A stretch of 64,000 nt of DNA from Asterias amurensis (lineage: Eukaryota > Echinodermata > Asteroidea > Forcipulatida > Asteriidae): NCBI RefSeq assembly GCF_032118995.1, contig NC_092656.1, positions 13,010,261 to 13,074,260 of the forward strand, read 5' to 3'. This document shows, one piece after another, positions 36,201 through 47,429 of this stretch. The position numbers and the translations under genes were made by a program. Below the pieces are notes generated by a model that saw nothing but the letters and a program-made list of their open reading frames with translations, was not told the origin of the DNA and made no database searches. Every line of letters begins with the position of its first letter. Position 1 is the stretch's first letter.

Positions 36201-39200
36201 TCCACATAACATTGCCTCGAAATTGCGCAGTTTTCCTTTTCCTTTAATAACTAACACTGTCGGCCATTTATGGGAGTCAAAAAGTTGACTCCATAAATGT
36301 CTGACCGTGTTAGTCGACGAGGTAAAAGGAAAACCGCGCAATATCGAGGCATGGTTTTGGGGATCATTGTATTCTACTTTTAAAATATCTTTCTAATCAT
36401 ATGCATTCTATAACAAACGATTACATACGCTTTTCAAATACCAACTTTCATTTATTATCTCGCGACTTCAACGACGACCAATTGGTTTCGAATTTTCACA
36501 GGTTTTGTGCATAATACGTTGAGATACACCAAGTTAAGTGGGAAGACTGGTCTTTGACAGTTACCAAAGGTATCCAACGCTTTAAAGTGATGAATAAGCT
36601 TGTGGCCATTAAAGATCATGACTGAAATTCAAGCTCTTTTTGACAACAGAAAGAGCTTACTTTGGTGAGCAGCGACTTTTCTGAAAGGTGCATTTGAGTA
36701 ACATCCTCTGGAGCTTGTGCCCGGTGGTTGATCTTTCTTCGTACGGTAAGGCACCCACGATTCCCGTCACTTGCTGTAAGACCTTGTCATCTTCATCCTC
36801 GGCACTGTAGCTGATGTTATCTGTTTCCCAGTCATCGTATCCCTAAATTAATGATAACAAGACAGTTGTACACAGTGAGTCGAAACATAAGTTTACCGGG
36901 ATTGGTATATTTTTGTATATTATTTTTTTTTTTTTCAAAAACAAACAAATTACACTCATAAGTTCAGTAAAACATGTATTTAAAGACAGTGGACACTATA
37001 TTGGTTATTGACAAAGACCAGTCTTCTCACTTGGTGTATCTCAACATATGCAAAAAATAACAAACCTGTGAACATTTGAGATCTTATTGGTCGTCGAAGT
37101 TGCGAGATAATAATGAAAGAAAAAACACCCTTGTCACACAAAGTTGTGTGCTTTCTGATGCTTGAATTCAAGACCTCGAATTCTATATCTGATGTTTCGA
37201 AATCAAATTCGTGAAAAATTACTTCTTTTCTCAAAAACTGCATAACTTCAGAGGGAGCCGTTTCTCACAATGTTTTATACTATCAATCTCTCCCCATAAC
37301 TCGTTACCGAGAAAGGTTTTATGATGATAATTATTTTGAGTAATTATCAATAGTGGCCATTGCCTTTAAATATAACTTAAGTGTTCTATGTGAACATCCT
37401 TTGCATTTGCTTCTATTTACACCAACGGAAACCTATGGAAAATGTGATAGTTTTTGTAGTTTGTAACAAAAACAAAGAATGACGAAAAGACATTTACTAT
37501 TAAGAAATGTAACTAGAACAGATGTTCTATAGGAACATCAATTGCGTTTGCTTCAAATATAACAATAACAAAGAATACCGGAAAGGGACTCTCACTATTG
37601 AATAGAAGTTGAACAGATGTTCAAACAGCTCTTCAACTCATGATGAACAATAGACTAATCAAACATTCCCACATCGTCTCTAGTGTTTACTCACACATTA
37701 TTATTTACGTGCAAATATTGACACCAAATTACACTTTGCATGGATGATAAATTAATGTATGTTTGTTCGTTCTGTCCGATGACGTCATGTTTGTTCTTCA
37801 TCACACAATTTGGGGCGGGCGAGAGTGACAGACAGAAAATTGTAAAATCGTATTAATTAATTACATCATCTACTAAAGGGAATTCAGTAGGTCCACTGCT
37901 ACTCATACAATCTGGATTTTGACCTCCAATGAGTTCACAAAGATCTGATATGTCGTCTAGAGCATCCTTTCTGATTGGATTTAGGTTACACCACGTGACA
38001 GCCGGGAACTGTGCGGTCCGCAGGTCGCGTACCTCGACGTTAACGTTGATTGGCCAGCTGTAGTACCTGCAAGGAAATAACACACACACAAACACACAAA
38101 ATATTCATCACAGATCATTACAACAAACTGTTTAATTAAAAACCATCAACACAACACATCTGAAAATGTTAAAACACTTATAGCGCTTAATTTCTTTCGA
38201 TGCAAGCAACAGTTTGAGTTTTACTGGTGCTACTTTCTCAAATTTGACAGATTTCCTACGGATCATTTTCACTTTACTTCTTTTTTTTCTAAAAAGACAC
38301 TAGACTCTATAATTGGTAATTACTCAAAATAATTGCTAGCATAAAAACATATATTGGTAACGAGCCATTTGGAGAAATGTTGATAGTATAAAACATTGTT
38401 GGAAACGGCTCCCTCTGAAGTATTAACGTAGTTTTGAGAAATAAGTTATATAGCTCACTAAAGTATTTGAATTGAGTTAGACACCTCAGCTGATGAGGTC
38501 TCGAATTCGAAGCATCTGAAAAGCACGTGCAACAAGGTTTTGTTTTCGTTCATTAGTCTCTAGCAACTTCGACGACCAATCCAGTTAAAATTTCCACAGG
38601 TTTAATATTTAATGCATATGTCGAGATACACCGAGTAGAAAAGACTGGTCTTCGAAAACTACCAAAGGTGTCCAGTGCCTTTAAACACAAATTTAGAGTA
38701 AGCCTACACGGTTTGAAGATAATTATGCAGAAACCTTCTCTTACAATGATACTTGCTTAGGTGCTCAAGTGTTTGAGAAAGGAGTAAAACCGTGTCACTA
38801 AAACTATTTTCGCATGTACAACATACTTATCCGTAGCGCATTGTACTTACGCGACTCGGGAAACGAAAATTATTTTAGATTGTCTCCTGAAAAAATCGAT
38901 CTGTGATTTTCACTTTTTCTCAAAAGTCTGACGACTAATGAAGCTGACATTTATACAGGTAATTTTATTACCAAACATTTTCATGTCATGGCCTTAAACT
39001 TGATCTTTAAAAGGTATACGTTTGTTAATCACTCTTAAAGGAACGTTACAGAATTGGTAAGAAACAAAAATCGTGAAGATCACAGATTTACATAAAACTT
39101 ACACGGTCTAATGATGATAGTTGAAAACATCCCTGAAATATTTCTGTCTGAAATTATATTTGCTTATAAATAAATAATCTAATTTCGCGTTTTGAGGTTA

Positions 39201-42200
39201 TTGCTCAGTGAGCGTTTTATTCATTTTTATTTTGGCTAAGATGCAATGCAAAATTTGTGATCGGTTTTTCACTATTCTCTAGTGACCCATATGGCCGATC
39301 GATCTCAAACTTCTACAGGTTTGTCAGTTTATGTATATCGCGGATTATATAGGGTGCTTACACTGCCAGCAACTTTTTTTCTAGCAAAACCAATTATGTA
39401 ATGCTCCAAAATTAATGACAAAACAAAGTTTAGTTATTCAGAAATATATACATCAGCTTTTGATATTATCAAGCATTTTGAGAAAAGTTTTACTCAAAGT
39501 AATGTGGTTATGTAAAAGATGACTAGAGCAAGCTAGTCGAAACGTTGAGACCAATTCAGAACTGACTCCGCGGCAGTACAGTTAATTACGATCCTATAAG
39601 CCAAAGTAGTAGTCCACTCTATTTTCTATACCATCCGCCCTTGTAATAGTTAAAAAGCAGGACAGTTCTTTTCAGAACTGAGAAGTCTCCCGAACTTCCG
39701 ATTATCTACTCCGCGGCAGTAGAATAAAGCAAGACAGTTCCCAAAGAACAACTCTACCTGGCAAGTAGATACACACATGGTGTTACCGCAAACAAAATAT
39801 ATATAAAAAGATATTAGTTTTTTGTTTATGCCAGACACTTGAATAAGAAAACCAAAGCTCCCCTGATTATTATTTGTTCTTATACTGTGTGCCATTATTC
39901 ACTCCGGATTTACGGCTTTATCTCAAAAACACGACCACCTTTAGAAATGAGTTTTTTTTATTTAGTATGTTTTAGTTGTATGTTTTAGTTGTATTGTATG
40001 CATCTACAGTCAGTATTAAAGCCATCGGACACGGTATTGGTAATTGTCAGAGACCAGTCTTCCCACATGGTGTATACCAAATATGGATAAAGTAACAAAC
40101 CTGTGATATTTGAGCTTGATTGGTCGTCGGAGTTGCGAGATAAAACTATGCAAAAAAAAAAAACACCCCTGTCTTACGTATAGTTATGTGCTTTCAGGTG
40201 CTTATTTTCGAGACCTCAAATTCTAAATTTGAGGTCTTAAAATCAAATTCGTGGAAAATTACATCTTTCTCGAAAACAACGTCGTTTATCACAACGTTTT
40301 ATACTATCAATCTCTCCCCATTACTCTTTAGCAAGTGAGGTTTTATGCTGATAATTATTTTGAGTAATTACCAATAGTTACTACTGCCTTTCAGTTAAAA
40401 TCTTCAGTTAACTTTAATTTTACAAAAAGAATCATTTTAACCCGTAAGTTTACAAATCACTAAAACAATACCAAACCTATAACTACACTTATTCCAAAAA
40501 GTCAATACATTTTATTTAAACTGAAACATAAAACGGAAACCTTATTAATATTTGTTTTTACTCATTTCGATGCATTTGCAAAAGCAGTCCATACTAGCAT
40601 AGTTTAGGGGTTTCCTATGAAAATTTCTTAAAACTCTTTCTCGAAAACTATACGTCTCTTTAAAGTGCGTCGTTTATCACAATGTGTGATACTATCAACA
40701 GCTTCTCATTACTCGTACCAAGTAAGGTTTTATGCTAATAATTATTTTGAGTAATTGCCAATAGTGCATCTGCCTGTTAATGGCTGCCATTATACAAATG
40801 GGCCTCTTGAGATGTTCGCACACAATACGGTTGGGCCCTATTAGGAAGCTGAGCCGCCATTCACGATTACTATGACAAATTACTGTTCTCATAATGCGTC
40901 ATTTCCAGTTCAAAGGCTCCTGACAATACCATAGAAATATTAAACCATTAAAAAGCACATTGTACAATGGAACAATAAATACAGAGAGAGCATTATTACC
41001 ATAACTATGTTTAAACTTACAGAGAACAGCCAAGAAATTAGTAAGACAAAGTGACAACCAAAATTAAAAGCTCGAAAGTGGGGCCAGACAATGCTGTTCA
41101 ATCGCGCATGACATAAAAAATTACATTACACATTAGAACAATAAATGCATAGAGAGAGATGATACCAACGCTATGAAGTATATAGCAATATGCCTACATA
41201 CAATACAATAGTTTTAAAAACTCTGAGAAAAATCACAAACATTTGAAAATAGTGACAATCAAAAATGACGATCTCCACGTGTCACTAAAGTGCAATTTTA
41301 TTATCAGAAGTGTTCGTGACAGGGGACAACAACAGATGTATTTATTAATCAAGAGATAATCCGTTATTGGAATACAGAATCTGAGTGACGTTTCGGACAG
41401 ACGTTTCAATCCACATTACTTCGAAGTGAAATGGTGATCTTTTCTATCGAAAGCTGCTGAAGCCACTTCTAAGCATGTAAGTTTGTGATGCCATTGATTC
41501 AAAGAGTTTAATAACTACAATTTCCGTAACGTATACCTTCCCTTAGAGCCATTGGACACTTTCGGTAAACAGTCTTGTCTAAAGGCCCACACTTCGTGTA
41601 TCACAACTTATACACAAAATAACAAACCTGTGAAAAATTAGGCTTAATCGGTCATCGGACTCGGGAGAAAATAACGGAAAAACGCCCTTGTTTCCGCACG
41701 TTTCGCCGTGTCATGACATGTGTAAAAAAAAATCCGTATCTCGACAACGAGAATTGATAATTGTTTTAATGTTTTCTCGAAAAGTAAAGCATTTCATGGA
41801 ATAATATTTCAAGAGAAGTCTTTCACCATTACCTTCTATAAACCCTGTATTTCATATATTATTATACACAAGTGTGGGCCTTGGACAATACTGTTTACCG
41901 AAAGTGTCCAATGGCTTAAAAGAACCGGGTTTTGGTTGTATTCAGTGGTATTAAAGGCACTGCACACTATGAGTATTTTTATTCAAAATAATTGTTAGCA
42001 ATGCATACAAACTTACTTAGTATAAATCCTTGTGAGAAACGGTTCCCTCTGAAGTGGAACGCAGATTTTGAGAAATTAAAAGTGTCTGAAAAAAAAAAAA
42101 CACTTGTGCAACAATTTTGTCAGTGTTTTTTTTTTCTTCAAATTTCGTTGATCAATTGAGTCCTAATTTCTATGACAACATTATCAAAAAGGTGTACGAT

Positions 42201-45200
42201 GCCTTTAAGCAGTTCTTATCCGGGTTTTTCTTCGTATGTTTATTACGATTGTAGCACAGTCTGGATAGCTGGCCCTTTAAATCTGGCACTCCACAGCATG
42301 CACTGTGTCTTCATATCATCACCCTCTGCACGACCTCATCATCAATTCTCTTAATTAATATTTTTGGACAGTCACTTACCATCCCTTTTAACTTGCCTTC
42401 GTCCTTGAGCCTTAAACAGCATTTATAAATAATTGATTGATCTCGGGAGGGATCGATGGGAGTCAGTTAGCACAAGGATCAAACTCGCACAGGATGTTTG
42501 CATTGGCGTGTTTGCTTCTATTGTTTGGTGCTTTGTGGAACCTCTTATTCATAATGCGCTTAGTAAAAATGATGTGTGTTATTGCTAGAAACAAACAATA
42601 TGATCGGTAAGGATTTAGTCTTCTCCAAACCAATGGTGATCTTACTTTAATACGTATAATATTATCCTAATAATGATCGAGTGTAACTTTGATAAGATTT
42701 TTTGTCAGAGGCAATGGCAAGTCAACGCAAGGCAACAAGGTTTTATCTTTAATCAAGAAGCGCAATTAATGTATTTATGTATTTATTTGTATTATTAGTT
42801 CTTGGTTTAAAAAAATATATTGTGGGGTTTTATGCACGGGAGCCGATGCAATTTTTATTGTACACTATAGAAAACACTGTTAACTCAAATCAACTTGTAA
42901 TCTTGTTTTGTGTTTAAAAAAAATGGCATTACTTATTCTAATCAGATAATCTATTTAAGTAAAATTAACCAAAATTGAAACTGAATAACAGAGGCGGGGT
43001 AAAGATCATAAAAAAAACTTGCGATCTTCCACGACAAAAACTTTGTTATGTCTCAAGTTTAAACTTCGTGGGGTCCACCGCCCCCCCCCCCCCGCCCCCC
43101 GTGCGCCCACAAATCCTAGCACGATTATTTGATGTACAAACTTAACTGTCGGACAATTTAAGCCGTGCCAAGCAAACAACAAAACACCATTCACTTTTGA
43201 GGCGTCATGACAATGTCAACATAACCTTTGATTTGGGTCGATTTACAAAATAAATATGTCTCTAACCCACATCCAGATCCTAACATTTCATAAATGGTAT
43301 GATATGATCTTTAAAGCCATTGGACATCTTCGGTAAACAGTATTGTCCAAAGGCCCACACTTCGCGTATCACAACTTCTATATAAAATAACAAACCTGTG
43401 AAAGTTTAGAGTCGGGAGAAAATAACGGGAAAACCCACCCTTGTTTCCGCACGTTTCGCCGTGTCATGACATGTGTTTAGTATAGGTTTTCTTGGTCGAT
43501 TTCGGCAAATGAGCAGCCAATTTAACCACCAAGCTATTCTATTTCGTGCGAAATCGAATGCTACTGAAAAAGGGTCATTCGATTTCGTTTTATGATTAGT
43601 CCAATGTAAAGTTGCGTCAATCGATTTAACAAAATAATCATTCAATTTAACAGTTCATCAAAGCAGCATTCAAATTCGCAGACGCTTCTTGGGGCGTGTG
43701 TGTCAAGAAAAAGAATGACGGTATGCTAAATTGAACAGAGTGCTCAAGGAATTTGACTCGACTCAAAACGAAATTGAATGGCCTAATTCTGAATTTGGAA
43801 CGCAGTAACAACTGGAGAGGCAAAACAGCTTTAATTCGAACACATGAAAATGAAATTGGCTGCTCATTTGTCGAATTTGACCGAGACAACCTATAATCCG
43901 CAATTCTCGTTGTCGAGAATTTATAATTGTTTTAATGTTTTTCTCAAAAAGTAAAGCATTTCATGTAATAATATTTCAAGAGAAGTCTTTTACCATTACC
44001 TTCTGTAAACCCTGTAAGTTATTTGTAAATCTGTGAACTTTTTTTTTTTTTCTTCTTCTGTTCCGAAAGTGTATAATGGCTTTAAGGGCGTGGCATTATG
44101 CCATATGGTTTTTAGGATATCAAAGAAATATTACGCAAAATCATTCAACAGATTCAATATACTTCCCGACCAATATTAGTCATTGAAGGAACAATTTTTT
44201 TTTCGTTCGATAGTTTTAATCCTATACAATTGTAGATACCCAAACTAACCTGAGAACATTTCATTTCAAAAGATGGTAAAGTTTTTACTTTGCTTATATC
44301 AAATTTCAGAGCGGTTAGTTGTGTCCACGCATAAAGAAAAACCGCAACTGGATTAATATGATAAACGTCACTGACAGTATCGTTTTTCCGATTCAAATTT
44401 AGGGACATAACAAAAATGATATCTTTTTCAATAACCACAATACTTCGAAGTAACCTGGTTCTAAAAACACTCCATGTTAAAGCCATTGGACCCTTTCGGT
44501 ACAGAAAAAAAAAAGTTCACAGATTTACAAATAATTTACAGGGTTTACAGAAGGTAATGGTGAAAGACTTCTCTTGAAATATTAGTCCATGAAATGCTTT
44601 ACTTTTTGAGAAAACGGTAAAACAATATAAATTCTCGTTAACGAGAATTACGGATTTGTTATAAACACATGTCAAGACACGGCGAAACGCGCGAAAACAG
44701 GAGTGGGTTTTCCCGTTATTTTCTCCCGACTCCGATGTCCGATTGAGCCTAAATTTCCACAGGATTGTTATTTTATATATAAGTTGTGATACACGAAGTG
44801 TGGGCCTTGGACAATACTGTTTACCGAAAGGGTCCAATGGCTTTAAATGAAAGCTGATGTGTTTCTAGCCAAGTAAGTTTATTGCCATTGGTCGGTTGGT
44901 AGGGTTATTTCCAAACGTATACCTTCTCTTACGAAACTGAACTTTTTAAAAACGTTTTTTAAGATATTCTCATCAATAAGGGTAGGCATAATATGAATAG
45001 TGAGTAATATCGTGGAGGTAAAAAAATATTTCTACTGATAATTTTCCGAACTCTGATTAAAGACTTGTTTTAAAGATAGTCCAACGTCACTTACTTGTTA
45101 ATAAGTTCATAGCCTTGGTATACAAACATCCCAAGTCCAGCTAGGAAAAGCAGAGTCCATGCCAACCGTCTCCTTGTCGACTCTGCCCTCTTAATATTCG

Positions 45201-45402
45201 GTATACCGTGAGCCCCACTATTCTCAAGACGAGTCCCTACCATAACCATTAGCCGAGATTGCTGTAAATCGTCGTGGGGCTTACGACCGCGCTGCCCGGT
45301 ACCATCACTACCACCACCGTCACCGTCCTCGATCGCCATGGGTGTGACTTTTCCCGGTGACATGGGTCGACTGCAAATAGTGCTTAACGAGTCAGAAAGC
45401 AT
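24079..45402 (-). CDS. Gene B: DEG/ENaC (acid-sensing/degenerin-type) sodium channel, 12 exons
   Basis: Twelve minus-strand exons join into 1611 bases (536 residues plus stop), phases matching throughout. It is a paralogue of gene A with the same 11 intron positions and phases. Visible: a longer N-terminus with a Gly/Asp-rich stretch, HGIPNI (65-70), TM1 (about 80-99), FPAVTWC (123-129), CSPKNF and YGNCFTFNSG, GAGVRFMVHNQ and MPFPEDKG, the cysteine pairs of exons 7-8, a WP motif in exon 9, then SDLGG and TM2 with filter GVS (505-507). The C-terminal tail is very short and basic (CQAGRRKR). The first ATG after an in-frame TAG (45421-45423) is taken as the start; ATGs 13 and 21 codons in are alternatives. 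Role as for gene A: plasma-membrane cation channel subunit, gating stimulus unknown. A and B may co-assemble, but the sequence does not show it. Confidence 0.93.
24605..24910 (+). repeat. tRNA-derived SINE split by an M5 element
   Basis: A-box-like tgaccgagcggtctag at the left, B-box ggttcgaatcc at 24864 and a ccttgagcaaggc tail. An M5-type fold-back (about 24640-24838) separates the boxes. Confidence 0.6.
25111..25398. mobile_element. M5 fold-back element (intron 11 of gene B)
   Basis: Ends GGGCCCAATTTCATAGCGCT and inverse; long GC-biased arms. Confidence 0.85.
25468..25543 (-). CDS. Gene B exon 11 (ENVLRVNIYY)
   Basis: Acceptor cctatataag, donor gtatgt, 76 bases. Encodes ENVLRVNIYYDSLDYEDIYQ and TEAYT, the strand before TM2 in ASIC-like channels. 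Confidence 0.93.
25704..26036. mobile_element. 333-bp fold-back element with 9-bp target duplication (intron 10 of gene B)
   Basis: Ends TAGCCTTGCTCAAGGCAGTC and its inverse. GGAAAACAT is duplicated exactly at 25695-25703 and 26037-26045. A strong central hairpin (GCCGTCGGCC...GGCCGAC) and GC-rich interior set it apart from the AT-rich surroundings. MULE-type by duplication length. Confidence 0.92.
26306..26382 (-). CDS. Gene B exon 10
   Basis: Acceptor ttcaaaattag, donor gtaagt, 77 bases. Encodes NTVIDNIQKVSKDFEDLIAN and NSNFV, ending in phase 2. A helical stalk segment, by position in the family. Confidence 0.9.
26520..26934. mobile_element. M4 element (ATTCAATTT-rich)
   Basis: Ends TATAGGTTTTCTCG and CGAGAAAACCTATA. 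The interior is a chain of ATTCAATTT/AAATTGAAT-like words spaced roughly 20-35 bases. Intron 9 of gene B. Confidence 0.85.
26946..28300. mobile_element. M4-related long element
   Basis: Ends ATATAGGTTTTCCCGGCCA and its inverse enclose 1.35 kb. Outer thirds have the ATTCAATTT rhythm; the centre is AT-rich with a repeated aaagaacctgtgaaaaaa-like segment. Confidence 0.75.
28525..28690 (+). repeat. tRNA-derived SINE fragment
   Basis: A-box-like ggtctagttggtggagtag and B-box gggttcgaatc, then tgcctgtgatttgttcacag, shared with the piece at 62440. Confidence 0.6.
28718..28775 (-). CDS. Gene B exon 9 (WP motif)
   Basis: A 58-base exon, acceptor tattttag, donor gtaagt. Encodes DTVFELTHSNSHWPNRNYE after a split Asn codon; contains the WP motif that precedes the TM2 stalk. 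Confidence 0.9.
28834..29247. mobile_element. M4 element
   Basis: Full-length copy, inverted relative to 26520-26934, 60 bases upstream of exon 9 of gene B. Confidence 0.85.
29285..29618. mobile_element. M1 element, truncated
   Basis: Lacks its first TIR; ends 34 bases before exon 8 of gene B. Confidence 0.7.
29652..29727 (-). CDS. Gene B exon 8 (CSYCQYSC)
   Basis: Acceptor cattccgacag, donor gtaagt, 76 bases. Encodes GDCLERVENSFTSGQLKCSY and CQYSC. A second upstream AG (tttaacag at about 29760) would change length and frame, so it is not used. Confidence 0.9.
29845..30165 (+). repeat. tRNA-derived SINE
   Basis: Begins tgaccgtgtggctta, B-box ggttcgaatccgg at about 29909, then a 200-base body ending aaagcgcattggtac near an AT tail. 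Confidence 0.6.
30405..30513 (-). CDS. Gene B exon 7 (cysteine-rich)
   Basis: Acceptor cttataacag, donor gtaagt, 109 bases. Encodes ACEKDCYFEKVLSECGCADV and RYRYDDWEKACNSTED. Cysteine spacing is the same as in gene A exon 7. Confidence 0.93.
30881..31785. mobile_element. M4 element, long form
   Basis: M4 ends around a 450-bp insert with GCCAAGATGTCTGGCACGCC, shared with the copy at 45874-46804. Confidence 0.82.
32075..32179 (-). CDS. Gene B exon 6 (LPDPYGRC)
   Basis: Acceptor attttgtacag, donor gtgaat, 105 bases. Encodes VLINRLPDPYGRCVTEFSRD and NIFKDKFRHLHYTRE. This is the ASIC LPPPWGTC region and supports the acceptor chosen for gene A exon 6. Confidence 0.92.
32926..33089 (-). CDS. Gene B exon 5 (GAGVR, MPFPEDKG)
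   Basis: Acceptor tattatactag. Encodes GLTMELYIEQDQYITDVE, TGAGVRFMVHNQTD and MPFPEDKG, ending FIGMHR at donor gtaaag (phase 0). 164 bases, as in gene A. Confidence 0.95.
33368..33546. mobile_element. Near-perfect 179-bp palindrome (intron 4 of gene B)
   Basis: ccaggggtggatttcacaaa at the left is inverted at the right; arms built of TTAGGACTAGTCCTA-type words match almost throughout. Shorter relatives of the same words lie at 47868-47903 and 59511-59555. Confidence 0.85.
34230..34552. mobile_element. M7 fold-back element
   Basis: TTAAAGGATTTGGGTACC start and imperfect inverted arms around tcgtctcatgagacga. Related fragments at about 6655-6775 and 38690-39365. Confidence 0.7.
35089..35383. 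mobile_element. 295-bp fold-back element at the splice donor of gene B exon 4
   Basis: Inverted ends CATAGAGTTATATATAAGAA (left) and its complement (right). The 9-bp gtttattta occurs at 35080-35088 and 35384-35392, a target-site duplication of Mutator/MULE length. Internally G+C-rich with long inverted arms. Confidence 0.9.
35394..35500 (-). CDS. Gene B exon 4 (YGNCFTFNSG)
   Basis: Acceptor catactttcag. Encodes NFTTFYNFRYGNCFTFNSG, ending SGPAY in phase 1. Donor gtaaat lies 11 bases from a 295-bp fold-back insertion, and the target-site duplication includes all of the donor but its first G. Confidence 0.94.
35570..35951. mobile_element. M1 element
   Basis: Full-length copy 70 bases upstream of the exon 4 acceptor of gene B. 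Confidence 0.88.
36090..36447. mobile_element. M2 element, right end replaced by M1 fragment
   Basis: Left end and core intact; after ataccaactt the sequence switches to M1 (tcatttattatctcgcgact). Confidence 0.8.
36661..36842 (-). CDS. Gene B exon 3 (ectodomain)
   Basis: Acceptor cattaatttag. Encodes GYDDWETDNISYSAEDEDDK through LKCTFQKSRCSPK, ending in phase 2 at donor gtaagc. This acidic segment is variable in the family; the closing C-x-F-x5-CSP region is conserved with gene A. Confidence 0.9.
36979..37371. mobile_element. M1 element
   Basis: Full-length copy in intron 2 of gene B, upstream of exon 3. A truncated M1 piece also lies at about 36448-36585, fused to the end of an M2 element. 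Confidence 0.85.
37865..38066 (-). CDS. Gene B exon 2 (post-TM1, FPAVTWC)
   Basis: Acceptor tttccttgcag. Encodes YYSWPINVNVEVRDLRTAQ and FPAVTWCNLNPIRKD, ending FPLVDD at donor gtaatt (phase 0). It is nine bases shorter than exon 2 of gene A. Confidence 0.93.
38293..38685. mobile_element. M1 element, diverged
   Basis: Variant core (GACACCTCAGCTGATGAGG) like the one at 3690-4013. Intron 1 of gene B, followed by M7-type fold-back pieces (about 38690-39365). Confidence 0.75.
40016..40393. mobile_element. M1 element
   Basis: Nearly full-length copy in intron 1 of gene B; further M1 fragments at about 40620-40780 and 41951-42208. Confidence 0.8.
41543..41921. mobile_element. M3 fold-back element
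   Basis: Ends AGCCATTGGACACTTTCGGT and inverse, TTAA-type limits; interior with tgtcatgacatg palindrome. Intron 1 of gene B. Confidence 0.82.
42210..43310. other. Unassigned part of gene B intron 1
   Basis: No coding, repeat or RNA signal beyond the C tract at 43079-43101. Confidence 0.5.
43311..44085. mobile_element. M3 element interrupted by an M4 element
   Basis: Outer M3 (43311-43479, 43896-44085) is split by a complete M4 (43480-43895), giving a clear order of insertion. Confidence 0.85.
44477..44846. mobile_element. M3 fold-back element
   Basis: Full-length copy, ending about 250 bases downstream of exon 1 of gene B. Confidence 0.85.
45095..45402 (-). CDS. Gene B exon 1 (N-terminus, TM1)
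   Basis: Encodes MLSDSLSTICSRPMSPG... then HGIPNIKRAE and TM1 with WTLLFLAGLGMFVYQGYELI. Donor is a consensus gtaagt after ATT AAC AA (phase 2). The AA+G split codon gives Lys at the junction, followed by YYSWP from exon 2. Confidence 0.9.
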
Positions 45403-45873
45403 AATGGAGTTTGCTCCACGCTAAATTAGCATTAAAATAGTATCAACCACTCAACTAATCATTGTTAATTAGTGCTGGCACGTATCGTTCCTTTTAGGTT
45501 CAAATTACACAGTGATTTGTCTTTAGTCTCAGCCGGATCTCTCCCAACTCAGACCAGTGATGAGCGATGACACAGGAACGCAACTTAGTGTACTCTGATT
45601 ATCAATATCATTATGTCAACAATTATGTTTACCTAGGAAAATAAATAATTGATGACAACGGCGATGTGGGAGTAATCTTGAATGGGATGAACTAATATTG
45701 ACGCGTAATAATGATCATATCTGTGTTCAGTGAGACAGAATTGGGCCTATAAAAACAAGAGAAAGTAAAGAACAGATAAGAAAATGGCGACGCGACTCGG
45801 GCGAATATATATTAAAAATAATATAACTATTTTACAGAGTTGTCTCTGAAGAAGGTCCAGTTTGGATCCAGTC

Positions 45874-46804
45874 AAATTCTGCAAATGAGCAGCCAATTTA
45901 ACTTTCATGCGTTCGAATTAAAGCTATTTTGCCTCTCTGGTTTTTACTGCGTTTCAAATTCATAATTCGGTCATTCAATTTCGTTTTGAGGCATTCAAGT
46001 TCCTAGCACACACATTCTTTTTCATGACAAACAATCATCATTCAATTTAGCAAAGCTGGTTCAACTAGAGATTTTGCTGATTTAATTATTTTCAATTTCG
46101 TAAAGAGGCAATCAATTTCGCTCACCGAGGATTCAAAGAAGTACGACTAAAATACGACTAAAGAAATAGGAATTAACAGATAAACTTGTATAAGGCAAAC
46201 CGTTTCGTACCTTCACTTTTAAACCGAGCGAACCTTATTTTCTTGATTTTATGTTTCCAGTAGACTTTACCTTGGGCCCCATAAGGGTTGTTTTCTTCTT
46301 TATTTTTTTCAATGGTTAACTGACCAAGACCTGACATTTGAATGTGTTTGAATGGGTTTGTTTCTTTCTTTTTTCTTATGTTTTTCCAGTTGTTGGTTTT
46401 TGTAAATATTCACCAACCATCTGTGGGCGGGCCAGACATCTTGGCATAATTATGTTCAAGAGTGCCATAACATTAACCGCATGCCTTTAACATTCGTATA
46501 AGGAAACAACAAGTTAACTAAGCGTTTTTAAGACTGCACAACTGTCAGAATTGACTGCCTCAAAATGAAATTGAATGACTAAACACACGCCTCAAAAACA
46601 CTCCTGCTAATTTGAATGCAGCTTCGATGAGTTGTTAAATTGAATGATTATTTTGTTAAATCGAATGACGTAAAAGTAGATTTGACTAGTCTTAAAATGA
46701 AATCGAATGACCCTTTTTTAGTAGCATTCGATTTCGTGCGAAATAGAATAGGCTGGTGGTTAAATTGGCTGCTCATTTTCCGAAATTGACCGAGAAAACC
46801 TATA
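45874..46804. mobile_element. M4 element, long form
   Basis: Same insert as at 30881-31785 but inverted; left terminal bases missing. Confidence 0.8.
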
Positions 46805-46900
46805 GTAAAGTACCTTGCTCAAGGACACAAGTGTCACGATCGGGATTCGAACCAAAACTTGAATTCGATGCTCTTAACCACTCGACCATGACACTCTATG
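46805..46900 (-). repeat. tRNA-like SINE head
   Basis: On the minus strand TGTCATGGTCGAGTGGTTAA with B-box GGTTCGAATCC; TGTCATG can pair with CGTGACA as an acceptor stem, but the T stem is poor and a SINE tail follows, so not called as a tRNA gene. Confidence 0.6.
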
Positions 46901-47012
46901 ACGCAACAAAGATACGACGCGACGGGCGACGGACGATTTGACGCACGACGGCACATGCGACACGAAGGCACGACACGAGGCAAATGTGTCAGCTATAATA
47001 CCATATCATATA

Positions 47013-47429
47013 ATATAGGTTTTATCGGTCAAATTCGGCAAATGAGCAGTCAATTTCATTTTCATGCGTTCGAATTAAAGCTGTTTTGCCTCTCCAGTTG
47101 TTATTGCGTTTCAAATTCAGAATTCGGTCATTCAATTTCGTTTTGGGTCGAGTCAAATTCCTTTAGCACTCTGTTCAATTTAGCGTAGCGTCATTCTTTT
47201 TCGTGACACACACACGCCTCAAGAAGCGTCCTGCGAATTTGAATGCTGCTTTGATGAATTGTTAAATTGAATGATTATTTTTTTAATTCGAGTGACGCAA
47301 CATTACATTTGACTAATCCCAAAACTAAATCGAATGACCCTTTTGAGTAGCATTCGATTTTTCGCGAAAAATAATAGCTTGGTGGTTAAATTGGGTGCTC
47401 ATTTTCAGAAATTGACCGAGAAAACCTAT
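47013..47429. mobile_element. M4 element
   Basis: Full-length copy between gene B and giant element copy 2. Confidence 0.85.

Noticed and set aside
38480..38530. Hammerhead-like CTGATGAG...GAA
   Set aside because: It lies in the palindromic core of a diverged M1 copy; the required stems and GAAA are missing.
46805..46900. Possible tRNA gene on the minus strand
   Set aside because: Acceptor stem pairs, but the T stem and anticodon arm do not, and a SINE tail follows.
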